This document shows, piece after piece, positions 1-5,675 of a DNA stretch of 6,275 nt; the first letter of the stretch is position 1, and every line of letters begins with the position of its first letter. The DNA comes from an uncultured Fidelibacterota bacterium (GTDB lineage Bacteria > Fidelibacterota > Fidelibacteria > Fidelibacterales > Fidelibacteraceae): assembly GCA_937862595.1 (NCBI GenBank), contig CALMFL010000161.1:1-6275 (forward strand), written 5' to 3'. The notes below the pieces were generated by a model, which saw nothing but the letters and a program-made list of their open reading frames with translations, was not told where the DNA came from and did not search any database. A program made the translations under genes and the position numbers.

Positions 1-1047
1 CTGGTCATCCAGCCATTCGTTCATCTTGCCGGCGTCCCGGAAGGTTTCGAGCAGTTCATAATCCCCGATGTTCTTGCTCGGGATGCCCAGGGAGTAGAAA
101 TACCCGTCATCCTGGAGGGCTTCGGTCAGGCGAAGCTTGTGTTTTTTGCGGTAGATCAGGATGGTGTCGCGCTTGTATTCCGTTTCCTCGCGGACGGCCT
201 GCATGAATTCATCGGAAACCTTGATGGAGGTGTTCGCAAAACGGATCTGCGTGTTTTCCATCACCTGCTTCTTCAATTCCGAAAGCTGTTCGTCGTTGAA
301 CTTCCCGCTCCAGCGGCACTGTTCCACCACCTGCTTGGTCACCCAGTTGGGCGTCTTCTTGACCTTGATGAAATGGAGGATGTCGGGATGTTTGATATCA
401 ATGGTCAGCATCAGCGCGCCGCGCCGGCCGGACTGTCCGATCAGGCCGGTGGTCATGGAGAACAGCTCCATGAAAGAGACCGCGCCGGTCGAGCTGTCGG
501 CGGCGTTATGGACGATGGAATCCCGCGGACGCAGCGGGGTGATGTCGACGCCCACGCCGCCCCCGTAGGAATAGGTCCGCGCGCATTCCGCCGCGGTGGC
601 ATAGATCGATTCGATATTGTCTTCGGGAATGCCGGTCACAAAACAGTTCGCGAGGGTCTTCAGGCGATACAGGTCGCCCGCCCCGGCCAGCACGCGCCCG
701 CCGGCGATCCAGTGGCCGTTGTACAGGTCGCGGTAAAAATGTTCCGCCCACTGGGTCTGCTTGATCTTGGAGTTCTCCTGGGCCGCAACAAAGGAAGCGA
801 TGCGCATGAACACGTCCTCGGGACGGTTCTCGATGGGATTTCCCTCATAGTCGCGCAGGTAATATTTCTTTTTGTAAATATTCTCGGCCAGTTCATTGTG
901 GTTCAGGTAGTTCTTGTGTTCGGGCAGGTTCCCGGCCTTGATCTCGGCCTTCAGATGTTCATACAAATTCTGGTAATTCCGTATCTTTTCCTCCCCCACC
1001 TTTTTCGTAAATTTACCACGATATTTGAACATGTTTGTGAACGACAT
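1..1047 (-). CDS. nrdJ: Adenosylcobalamin-dependent (class II) ribonucleotide reductase, N-terminal 349 residues, 3' end off window
   Basis: Reduces ribonucleotides to deoxyribonucleotides in the cytoplasm, using a cobalamin-derived radical and therefore no oxygen. This frame is open from the ATG at 1047 to the left edge. About residues 50-90 are the usual N-terminal helical part (LAENIYKKKYYLRDYEGNP). The catalytic core then begins: LANCFV near 132-137, where Cys135 should be the first redox cysteine; GGGVGVDIT near 162-170; LRPRDS; SSTGAVSFMELF near 185-196; and GRRGALMLTIDIKHPDILHF near 207-226. No ATP-cone domain precedes the core, so the overall-activity allosteric site may be absent or lie elsewhere. 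An insertion of about 40 residues separates the HPD motif from NTSIKVSDEF near 272. The thiyl-radical cysteine and C-terminal redox cysteines lie beyond the window. The start is supported by AGGGG five bases upstream. Class II rather than class I is a judgement from motif wording. Confidence 0.87.
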   Translation of the reverse strand, partial: MSFTNMFKYRGKFTKKVGEEKIRNYQNLYEHLKAEIKAGNLPEHKNYLNHNELAENIYKKKYYLRDYEGNPIENRPEDVFMRIASFVAAQENSKIKQTQWAEHFYRDLYNGHWIAGGRVLAGAGDLYRLKTLANCFVTGIPEDNIESIYATAAECARTYSYGGGVGVDITPLRPRDSIVHNAADSSTGAVSFMELFSMTTGLIGQSGRRGALMLTIDIKHPDILHFIKVKKTPNWVTKQVVEQCRWSGKFNDEQLSELKKQVMENTQIRFANTSIKVSDEFMQAVREETEYKRDTILIYRKKHKLRLTEALQDDGYFYSLGIPSKNIGDYELLETFRDAGKMNEWLDDQ

Positions 1048-1052
1048 TTAGA

Positions 1053-1057
1053 CCCCT
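1053..1057 (-). promoter_or_regulatory. Ribosome binding site of nrdJ
   Basis: Read on the minus strand, AGGGG is followed by TCTAA and then ATG. The five-base spacing supports the start at 1047. The rho gene uses the same AGGGG-T core before its GTG, so the two sites support each other. Confidence 0.7.
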
Positions 1058-1079
1058 GTTAACCTTGTTTTGTGAATAT

Positions 1080-1095
1080 CCACAATATATAGTGT
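1080..1095 (-). promoter_or_regulatory. NrdR box 1 (downstream of the nrdJ start point)
   Basis: On the minus strand this reads ACACTATATATTGTGG, which fits the NrdR box consensus (a palindrome with core CWAYATRTWG) at all ten core positions and 15 of 16 overall. NrdR is the ATP/dATP-sensing zinc-finger and ATP-cone repressor of ribonucleotide reductase genes. The box lies about 8-23 bases downstream of the predicted start point, in the nrdJ leader. Confidence 0.85.
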
Positions 1096-1109
1096 GAATT
1101 ACGAAAGAG

Positions 1110-1138
1110 ATAATACAACATGTTGAAAATAAAATCAA
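1110..1138 (-). promoter_or_regulatory. Sigma-70-type promoter of nrdJ
   Basis: On the minus strand the -35 element TTGATT (1138-1133) is followed, after exactly 17 bases, by the -10 element TATTAT (1115-1110), five of six matches to TATAAT. The predicted start point is near 1103, giving a leader of roughly 56 bases. The overlap with the two NrdR boxes is the expected arrangement for repression. No cobalamin-riboswitch B12 box is visible in the leader. Confidence 0.7.
1113..1128 (-). promoter_or_regulatory. NrdR box 2 (inside the nrdJ promoter spacer)
   Basis: The perfect palindrome CAACATGTTG at 1116-1125 fits the NrdR core CWAYATRTWG at every position; the outer bases are weaker. Its centre is 33 bases from the centre of box 1, close to three helical turns, and NrdR sites are known to occur as such pairs. 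It sits between the -35 and -10 elements, so binding should block RNA polymerase. Confidence 0.8.
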
Positions 1139-1237
1139 ATCAATTTTTCAATTAAAATAATTCCCCCTGCGGTAATTTCAGGATTTACAGCTTATTAGGA
1201 TGATAATTAATTTTTGGATGCCGCCGTTCCGGCCCGA

Positions 1238-1286
1238 TTTTCCACCCCGTCCCGGCGGACACCGAACGGGGCTCCGGGGAGGAAAA
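1238..1286. repeat. GC-rich imperfect inverted repeat
   Basis: An outer arm pair, TTTTCC (1238-1243) with GGAAAA (1281-1286), encloses an inner pair, CCCCGT (1245-1250) with ACGGGG (1266-1271). One base separates the arms on the left and nine on the right. No T run follows on either strand and no gene reads into it, so it is not an evident terminator. Function unknown; it may be a remnant of an intergenic repeat or a binding site. Confidence 0.4.
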
Positions 1287-1370
1287 AACGCCCTCTCCCG
1301 CCGCCCTGTCAGCGTGGTTTAACCGGGTAAAAAAAATAAAATAAAATTATGGTATTTTTGTTTTTTCGAC

Positions 1371-1399
1371 TTGACATGTGGAATCAACTTATTTATGTT
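1371..1399 (+). promoter_or_regulatory. Sigma-70-type promoter of rho
   Basis: A perfect -35 element TTGACA at 1371-1376 is followed after exactly 17 bases by TATGTT at 1394-1399 (four of six matches to TATAAT). An AT-rich tract with A and T runs lies directly upstream (1328-1366). The start point would be near 1406. The TTG at 1371, which could otherwise open a longer rho frame, is part of this -35 hexamer, so it is not the translation start. Confidence 0.75.
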
Positions 1400-1400
1400 A

Positions 1401-1440
1401 CACCACAACACCGTACTTTCACTTTTCAACCATAAATACA
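1401..1440 (+). promoter_or_regulatory. C-rich, G-poor rho leader, possible rut site for autoregulation
   Basis: These 40 bases contain 14 C and only one G, and no stable hairpin is visible. Rho loads on such unstructured C-over-G stretches with frequent YC dinucleotides (rut sites), and rho genes in other bacteria are known to limit their own transcription through the leader. The composition is seen directly; the regulatory role is inferred. Confidence 0.5.
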
Positions 1441-1441
1441 T

Positions 1442-1446
1442 AGGGG
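1442..1446 (+). promoter_or_regulatory. Ribosome binding site that sets the rho start at GTG 1452
   Basis: AGGGG followed by TTTCT and then GTG. This spacing matches that of nrdJ and picks the GTG at 1452 over the TTG at 1371, the ATG at 1395 and the ATG at 1524. Confidence 0.7.
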
Positions 1447-1451
1447 TTTCT

Positions 1452-2750
1452 GTGGCCGAAACAGTTACGACATTGAACGAAGAAGAGAAATCAGCACATT
1501 ATACTATTTTGCAATTATTGGAAATGAACCTGAAGACCCTGCAGGAAGCGGCGCTGGAACTGGAAGTTCCCGGCGTGCAGAACCTGAAAAAACAGGAACT
1601 GGTCTTCAAGATCCTTGCCTCCCAGGCGGAGTGCAGCGGGCACGTCTTCGAGGAGGGCATCATGGAGGTGCTCCCGGACGGGTACGGCTTTCTGCGCAGC
1701 GTCCGGTTCAGCTACCTCAGCAGCGACCTGGACGTTTATGTGGCGCCGACCCAGATACGCCGTTTCGGACTAAGGACCGGCCATCTGGTGGCGGGACAGC
1801 TGCGGCCGCCCAAAGAAGGCGAAAAATTCTTTGCCCTCCTGAAAGTCGAAGCCATCAACTATCAGGATCCCGCCATGGCGAAAAGCCTGGAATCCTTCGA
1901 GAACCTGACCCCGCTGTATCCCGAGGACCGTCTGCATCTCGAACGCTACGACGAAAACGATTTTTCAACCCGCATCATGGACCTTCTGACCCCGATCGGG
2001 AAAGGCCAGCGAGGCCTGATCACCGCGCAGCCGAAGACGGGCAAGACCATTCTTCTGCAAAAGATCGCCAACTGCATATTGGCAAATCATCCCGAGGTCA
2101 TCCTGATGGTCCTGCTGATCGACGAGCGGCCGGAAGAGGTCACCGACATGGAACGCCATGTCAACGCCGAGGTCATCAGCTCCACCTTCGACGAACCGCC
2201 GGAACGCCACGTTCAGGTATCGGAGATGGTCCTGGAAAAATCCAAGCGCCTGGTCGAATACGGCCATGACGTCGTGATCCTCCTCGACAGCATCACCCGG
2301 CTCGGACGCGCGCACAATGCCGTCGTTCCCCATTCCGGCAAGATCCTGTCCGGAGGTATCGACAGCAACGCCCTTCATAAACCGAAACGCTTCTTCGGGT
2401 CCGCCCGGAATATCGAGAACGGCGGAAGTCTCACCATCATCGCCACGGCGCTCATCGACACGGGCAGCCGCATGGACGATGTGATCTTCGAAGAATTCAA
2501 GGGCACCGGCAACATGGAACTCGTGCTTGACCGCCGCCTGAGCGACCGCCGGATCTTCCCGTCGATCGACGTCAACCGGTCCAGCACCCGCAAGGAAGAA
2601 TTGCTGCTGCCGCCGAAAGAACTGGCGCGCATATGGATCCTGCGAAAATTCCTGAATGAGATGAGCCCGATGGAGGCCATGGAATTCATGATCGACCGCA
2701 TGTCCCATACCAAGAGCAACAAGGAATTCCTTCGCACCATGAATTCCTAG
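1452..2750 (+). CDS. rho: Transcription termination factor Rho
   Basis: Hexameric RNA-dependent ATPase/helicase that binds C-rich nascent RNA and releases RNA polymerase. From the GTG at 1452 the product is 432 residues, close to the usual 420. An N-terminal SAP-like Rho_N region (about 15-57, with LKKQELVFKIL) precedes the cold-shock-like RNA-binding domain (about 62-135, with GYGFLR at 77-82 and YVAPTQIRRFGLRTG near 96-110). The ATPase domain has Walker A QPKTGKT at 193-199, catalytic Glu225 in LLIDERPEE, Walker B VVILLDSITR at 274-283, a Q-loop in the SGKILSGG region and the GTGNMEL/DRR arginine-finger region. All functional motifs are present. The Walker A uses QPKTGKT where E. coli has PPKAGKT. 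Start choice: GTG has a good ribosome binding site and begins after the promoter. The ATG at 1524 would cut into the Rho_N domain. No large N-terminal insertion of the kind found in many Bacteroidota and Actinomycetota Rho proteins is present. Confidence 0.97.
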   Translation: MAETVTTLNEEEKSAHYTILQLLEMNLKTLQEAALELEVPGVQNLKKQELVFKILASQAECSGHVFEEGIMEVLPDGYGFLRSVRFSYLSSDLDVYVAPTQIRRFGLRTGHLVAGQLRPPKEGEKFFALLKVEAINYQDPAMAKSLESFENLTPLYPEDRLHLERYDENDFSTRIMDLLTPIGKGQRGLITAQPKTGKTILLQKIANCILANHPEVILMVLLIDERPEEVTDMERHVNAEVISSTFDEPPERHVQVSEMVLEKSKRLVEYGHDVVILLDSITRLGRAHNAVVPHSGKILSGGIDSNALHKPKRFFGSARNIENGGSLTIIATALIDTGSRMDDVIFEEFKGTGNMELVLDRRLSDRRIFPSIDVNRSSTRKEELLLPPKELARIWILRKFLNEMSPMEAMEFMIDRMSHTKSNKEFLRTMNS

Positions 2751-2767
2751 TCACATGTCTTAACATC

Positions 2768-2774
2768 GGGGTGA
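2768..2774 (+). promoter_or_regulatory. Ribosome binding site of the acylase gene
   Basis: GGGGTGA with a four-base gap before the ATG at 2779 lies inside the 28-base gap after rho. No hairpin or T run separates the two genes, which favours one transcript. Confidence 0.65.
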
Positions 2775-2778
2775 TATC

Positions 2779-5160
2779 ATGAAGCTTTTCCTTCGGATCA
2801 TACAAGTCGCTTTATTATTGATCGTGATCGTCTTCCTTTCCGGCCTGTTTTTCGTCGACCGGATCGGTTCGCGCGCCATTCCGGACTATGATCTGGATGC
2901 GGACCTTCGCAACATGATCTCGCCCGTTGAAATATTCCGCGATGAATACGCGGTCCCGCATATCTTTGCGGAAAACGAGGAAGACCTCTACCGGGCTGTC
3001 GGCTATGTGATGGCGCAGGACCGTCTGTGGCAGATGGACCTGATGCGCCGCGCCACGACCGGGCGGCTTTCGGAGATCTTCGGGGACCGCATGATCCGGA
3101 CCGACGCCCTGATGCGCGCCCTGAGGATCAGCGACAAATCCGAAGCCATTCTAAACGGGCTCGACCCGGCGGTCCGCCTCTCGCTGATCGCTTTCGCCGA
3201 CGGGGTGAACCAGTACCTTGAAATGAACCGGAAAAACCTTCCTCCCGAATTCGCCATCCTCGGATACGAACCCGAACCCTGGGAGCCCCTGCATTCCGTT
3301 AATATGATCGGCTATATGTCCTGGGACCTTACCTCCGGCTACCGCAGTAAAATTTCCCTGCACCAACTGACCCGGCAGGCGGGCGAAGAAAAGGTGCGCG
3401 CCTTCCTTCCCGAGAGCGCCATGCACCCGACTCTCGTCTATCCCGGACTGGAAAAGGCCGAAATATCCTCGGACCTGAACGATGCCTTTGAACAGCTCGG
3501 CAGCCTCGGACTGACCGGCGTATTCTTCGGCAGCAACAACTGGGCGGTCAACGGATACAAAACGCGCACGGGTGCGGCGATCCTGTGCAACGACATGCAT
3601 CTCGGACTGTTCGCACCGGGCATTTGGTATCAGATGCACTGCGTCGTCCCCGGGAAACTGGATGTAAGCGGCGTGGCGGTCCCCGGCCAGCCCTACGTGG
3701 TCGCGGGGCACAACGAACGCATTGCCTGGGGCCTGACCAATGTCGGCGCCGACGATACCGATTTTTATATCGAAACGCTCAACGGCGATTCGACCCTGTA
3801 CCTCTTTAACGGCAGGTGGGAACCCCTGCTGATCCGCGAGGAAGCCATCAAAACCAAGTCCGGGGACACGCGGAACGTCACGCTGCGCTTCACCCATCGC
3901 GGCCCCATTATCTCCTCATTCCGGAATATCAACGAATCCGCGCTTTCCATGCGCTGGATCGGCAATGAGGAAAGCAACGAGCTTTACGGCGTCTATCAAC
4001 TGAACCGCGCGACCGACTGGGAGTCCTTCCGCACGGCGGCAAGCCATTTTAAATCCATCAGCCAGAATATTGTCTACGCAGACATCCACGGGAATATCGG
4101 CATGCAGAACGCCGCCGGCATTCCCCTGAAAAAAGATCATTATTACGCCGTGTATCCCGGAGAAACCGATTCCTGCGACTGGACCGGCCTGATGGCGTTC
4201 GAGGACCTTCCCTTCAGCTACAATCCGGAAAACTGCATGGTCTCGTCCGCGAACAACCGCGCCGTCGGGGAATCCTATCCCTTTTCCATCAGCCACTGGC
4301 CCGACGCGCCCTACCGGATCAACCGGATCCGGGAATTGCTTGAGAGGAAGGACTATCTGAGCGTTCAGGACATGCGGTCGATCCAGAACGACCGGTATTC
4401 TCTGCTTTATGCGGACCTGAAGCCCCTGATGGTTGCCGTGCTGAGCAACAGCGATCTAAGTCCGAAAGAGACCGAAGCGTTCGCCATTTTTAAAACGTGG
4501 AACGGGGAACTCGACAAAGACGCCGCCGCGCCCTGCATCCTTGAGGCCTTCTACCTGAAGTACCTGGAGAACATGATCGCAGACGAACTGGACAGCCTGC
4601 ATTACGACATGGTCCTCCGAAGCAGCAGCTTTGTCAGGAATTTTATCATGAACACCTGGGGCAACCCCGCTTCGCCCTGGACGGATGACGTCACGACGCC
4701 CGCCGTCGAAGGCGTGAACGATGTGATCCGAAGCAGTTTCAAAGACGCCGTTGCCGACCTGAGCCGTAAACTCGGGAAAAAACCCGACGCCTGGCGCTGG
4801 GGAGATCTGCACAAGCTACGGCTTGAGCACCCCCTGGGCAGCGTTGCGCTGCTGGACCGGCTCTTCAATTTCAACCGGGGTCCCTTTGAAATGGGCGGAG
4901 ATTGTTTTTCGGTCGCGCCCTTTGCTTTCCGCTATTATAATCCCTACAAAGTCGAGCACGGACCCTCGCATCGGCATATTTATACCACCGATGACTGGGA
5001 CCGCTCGCTGACCGTGATCCCGACCGGCATTTCGGGCATTCCCAAAAGTCCGCATTACTGCGATCAGACGGATCTTTATCTCTCCGGCGAGTACCACAGC
5101 GACTTTGTCAGCAAGCAGCTGATCCGCGGCATTGCCCGCTACCGGATGGTCATAAAATAG
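2779..5160 (+). CDS. Penicillin acylase (penicillin amidase) family N-terminal-nucleophile hydrolase
   Basis: 793 residues, within the usual range for the family, which cleaves amide bonds of beta-lactams, N-acyl-homoserine lactones or other acyl amides. An N-terminal hydrophobic segment (about 5-27, after MKLFLR) is a signal peptide or membrane anchor, placing the enzyme in the periplasm or at a membrane. The alpha-chain region contains the family block GYVMAQDRLWQMDLMRRATTG near 75-95. The precursor should cleave itself between Gly251 and Ser252; Ser252 in GSNNWAVNG is the predicted nucleophile and new N-terminus. NDMHLG near 271-276 places His274 at beta position 23, and SSANNR near 489-494 places Asn492 at beta 241, the oxyanion-hole Asn of penicillin G acylase. 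GADDTDFY near 323-330 resembles the calcium-site loop. The C-terminus keeps the family pattern ISGIPKSPHYCDQTDLYLSG. It follows rho by 28 bases and is probably co-transcribed, but that does not point to a substrate. Family is secure; specificity (antibiotic, quorum signal, peptide) is unknown. Confidence 0.93.
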   Translation: MKLFLRIIQVALLLIVIVFLSGLFFVDRIGSRAIPDYDLDADLRNMISPVEIFRDEYAVPHIFAENEEDLYRAVGYVMAQDRLWQMDLMRRATTGRLSEIFGDRMIRTDALMRALRISDKSEAILNGLDPAVRLSLIAFADGVNQYLEMNRKNLPPEFAILGYEPEPWEPLHSVNMIGYMSWDLTSGYRSKISLHQLTRQAGEEKVRAFLPESAMHPTLVYPGLEKAEISSDLNDAFEQLGSLGLTGVFFGSNNWAVNGYKTRTGAAILCNDMHLGLFAPGIWYQMHCVVPGKLDVSGVAVPGQPYVVAGHNERIAWGLTNVGADDTDFYIETLNGDSTLYLFNGRWEPLLIREEAIKTKSGDTRNVTLRFTHRGPIISSFRNINESALSMRWIGNEESNELYGVYQLNRATDWESFRTAASHFKSISQNIVYADIHGNIGMQNAAGIPLKKDHYYAVYPGETDSCDWTGLMAFEDLPFSYNPENCMVSSANNRAVGESYPFSISHWPDAPYRINRIRELLERKDYLSVQDMRSIQNDRYSLLYADLKPLMVAVLSNSDLSPKETEAFAIFKTWNGELDKDAAAPCILEAFYLKYLENMIADELDSLHYDMVLRSSSFVRNFIMNTWGNPASPWTDDVTTPAVEGVNDVIRSSFKDAVADLSRKLGKKPDAWRWGDLHKLRLEHPLGSVALLDRLFNFNRGPFEMGGDCFSVAPFAFRYYNPYKVEHGPSHRHIYTTDDWDRSLTVIPTGISGIPKSPHYCDQTDLYLSGEYHSDFVSKQLIRGIARYRMVIK

Positions 5161-5187
5161 CGGGGTTCGAAATAATTCATTTTGCCG

Positions 5188-5218
5188 TTTGAAAAAAAGG
5201 GCATATCCCTTATATTTT
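5188..5218 (+). promoter_or_regulatory. Possible Bacteroidota-type promoter upstream of tRNA-Arg
   Basis: TTTG at 5188-5191 is followed after 19 bases by TATATTTT at 5211-5218, close to the Bacteroidota consensus TTTG-N19-TAnnTTTG. Transcription would begin about 35 bases before the tRNA. The same bases can also be read as a weak terminator of the acylase transcript. Confidence 0.3.
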
Positions 5219-5219
5219 T
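5197..5219 (+). terminator. Weak possible terminator after the acylase gene
   Basis: AAGGG (5197-5201) pairs with CCCTT (5207-5211) around a CATAT loop and is followed by ATATTTTT. The stem is only five pairs and the T run is interrupted, so this is a marginal call, and the sequence overlaps the promoter candidate. Confidence 0.35.
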
Positions 5220-5233
5220 CCGCTTATTGAAAT

Positions 5234-5256
5234 CGGACCGAATTTACCGAGGTCCG
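5234..5256 (+). repeat. Six-base-pair inverted repeat in the tRNA-Arg 5' leader
   Basis: CGGACC (5234-5239) and GGTCCG (5251-5256) form a perfect stem around an 11-base loop, ending five bases before the mature tRNA. Its right arm with flanking bases (ACCGAGGTCCGC) resembles the CGAAGGTCCGCC block in the element behind the tRNA. It may be a leader hairpin affecting RNase P processing or a degenerate relative of that element. Confidence 0.4.
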
Positions 5257-5261
5257 CATAC

Positions 5262-5335
5262 GCGCACGTAGCTCAGCTGGATAGAGCGACGGATTCCGGT
5301 TCCGTAGGTCGAGGGTTCGAATCCTTCCGTGCGTA
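5262..5335 (+). tRNA. tRNA-Arg, anticodon CCG
   Basis: A full 74-base cloverleaf. The acceptor GCGCACG pairs with CGTGCGT (G-U at 1:72), followed by T8-A9, a D stem GCTC/GAGC, an anticodon stem ACGGA/TCCGT with loop TTCCGGT (anticodon 5296-5298, reads CGG), a five-base variable loop, and a T stem GAGGG/CCTTC (one G-U) around TTCGAAT. The discriminator is A73. The next bases are CCG, so CCA is not encoded and must be added by the CCA-adding enzyme. The folded repeat element begins at the discriminator base itself. Confidence 0.95.
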
Positions 5336-5418
5336 CCGAAGTTTAGCTTCTCCGCCATTCGGCGGAGAAGCTAAACGAAGGTCCGCCGCAGCTCCGAAAC
5401 GCCGGAGCGAAGGTGGAC
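5335..5418 (+). repeat. tRNA-3'-end element, copy A (two hairpins)
   Basis: Hairpin 1: ACC, then GAA, then a perfect 16-pair stem (5341-5356 with 5361-5376, loop ATTC), then GAA, then GGT. The foot ACC/GGT uses A73-C-C of the tRNA. Hairpin 2: GTCCGCC (5381-5387) pairs with GGTGGAC (5412-5418), then a GCA/GAA internal loop, then GCTCCG (5391-5396) with CGGAGC (5403-5408). The GGT foot of hairpin 1 overlaps the start of hairpin 2, so the two may compete or stack. The same plan recurs after tRNA-Lys. No open frame; function unknown. Confidence 0.8.
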
Positions 5419-5425
5419 GATTTTT
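5381..5425 (+). terminator. Likely intrinsic terminator of tRNA-Arg formed by hairpin 2 of copy A
   Basis: The GC-rich two-part stem of hairpin 2 ends at 5418 and is followed after GA by TTTTT (5421-5425). Stem plus T run fits a Rho-independent terminator, so the element may be doing this job for the tRNA. Confidence 0.55.
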
Positions 5426-5467
5426 GAGTTATGAGTTATGAATTATGAGTTATGAGAGCTGAGTGAT
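5426..5467. repeat. Six in-phase 7-base tandem units (GAGTTAT type)
   Basis: Two exact GAGTTAT units are followed by GAATTAT, GAGTTAT, GAGAGCT and GAGTGAT, all in the same 7-base phase. The tract begins directly after the T run of copy A. Non-coding. Confidence 0.85.
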
Positions 5468-5561
5468 CCGGCAAAATGTCCGTTTTTTCTCCTATAACTT
5501 ATTCTCATCGCCGAAAGCATCTGTTTGAACCGCAAGAAAAGGCGAAACAGCAGCTTCCGCA

Positions 5562-5593
5562 CTTATCAACTCATTAGCTTATTGGCTTATTAG
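5562..5593. repeat. Four 8-base tandem units (CTTATTAG type)
   Basis: CTTATCAA, CTCATTAG and two CTTATTRG-type units stand in exact 8-base phase, with a partial fifth (CTAT) after them, ending ten bases before tRNA-Lys. No good promoter is visible in front of this tRNA. The rest of 5468-5561 holds only a weak inverted repeat (CTGTTT at 5521-5526 with AAACAG at 5545-5550). Confidence 0.65.
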
Positions 5594-5602
5594 CTATCTT
5601 TC

Positions 5603-5675
5603 GCGCCATTAGCTCAATTGGTAGAGCAGCGGACTCTTAATCCGTTGGTTCTAGGTTCAAGTCCTAGATGGCGTA
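5603..5675 (+). tRNA. tRNA-Lys, anticodon CTT
   Basis: A full 73-base cloverleaf. The acceptor GCGCCAT pairs with ATGGCGT (G-U at 1:72, as in the tRNA-Arg), with a D stem GCTC/GAGC, an anticodon stem GCGGA/TCCGT with loop CTCTTAA (anticodon 5636-5638, reads AAG), and a perfect T stem CTAGG/CCTAG around TTCAAGT. The discriminator is A73, followed by CCG instead of CCA. The second copy of the element starts at A73. Confidence 0.95.

Larger units (their letters stand above)
1048..1451. other. Divergent intergenic region between nrdJ and rho
   Basis: These 404 bases contain no supported protein gene. From left to right they hold the nrdJ leader, NrdR boxes and promoter (1048-1138), an AT-rich stretch without recognised signals (1139-1217), a GC-rich block of about 95 bases with an imperfect inverted repeat (1218-1312), an A/T-run tract that may act as an UP element (about 1328-1366), and the rho promoter and leader. 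The GC-rich block could be read as a 34-codon ATG frame at 1218-1322, but its Pro/Arg-rich product looks like a by-product of composition. Confidence 0.8.

Noticed and set aside
139..1062. A long plus-strand frame opposite nrdJ
   Set aside because: It is the antisense shadow of nrdJ, whose minus-strand frame carries unmistakable ribonucleotide reductase motifs.
1048..1200. Cobalamin riboswitch in front of the B12-dependent reductase
   Set aside because: No B12-box-like sequence or room for the fold; the leader is only about 56 bases and is occupied by an NrdR box.
1218..1322. A 34-codon ATG frame on the plus strand in the nrdJ-rho gap
   Set aside because: No ribosome binding site, and a Pro/Arg-rich product that simply reflects the GC-rich block.
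2020..2060. Walker A variant QPKTGKT in Rho as a defective or novel ATPase
   Set aside because: The Lys, Gly and Thr that bind nucleotide are intact, and as I recall similar QPKTGKT wording occurs in Rho proteins of Bacteroidota, so it is a lineage trait, not an anomaly.
5341..5376. Integron attC site in the 16-pair hairpin (outer ends GTTTAGC and GCTAAAC)
   Set aside because: The ends do not fit GTTRRRY/RYYYAAC, the stem is perfect without the extrahelical bases typical of attC, and no integrase or cassette genes are present.
5426..5601. CRISPR array suggested by repeated short units
   Set aside because: Units are 7-8 bases in direct tandem with no spacers, and no cas genes are visible.
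5595..5602. TATCTTTC before tRNA-Lys as a Bacteroidota -7 element
   Set aside because: It abuts the first base of the mature tRNA, so transcription would begin inside the gene.
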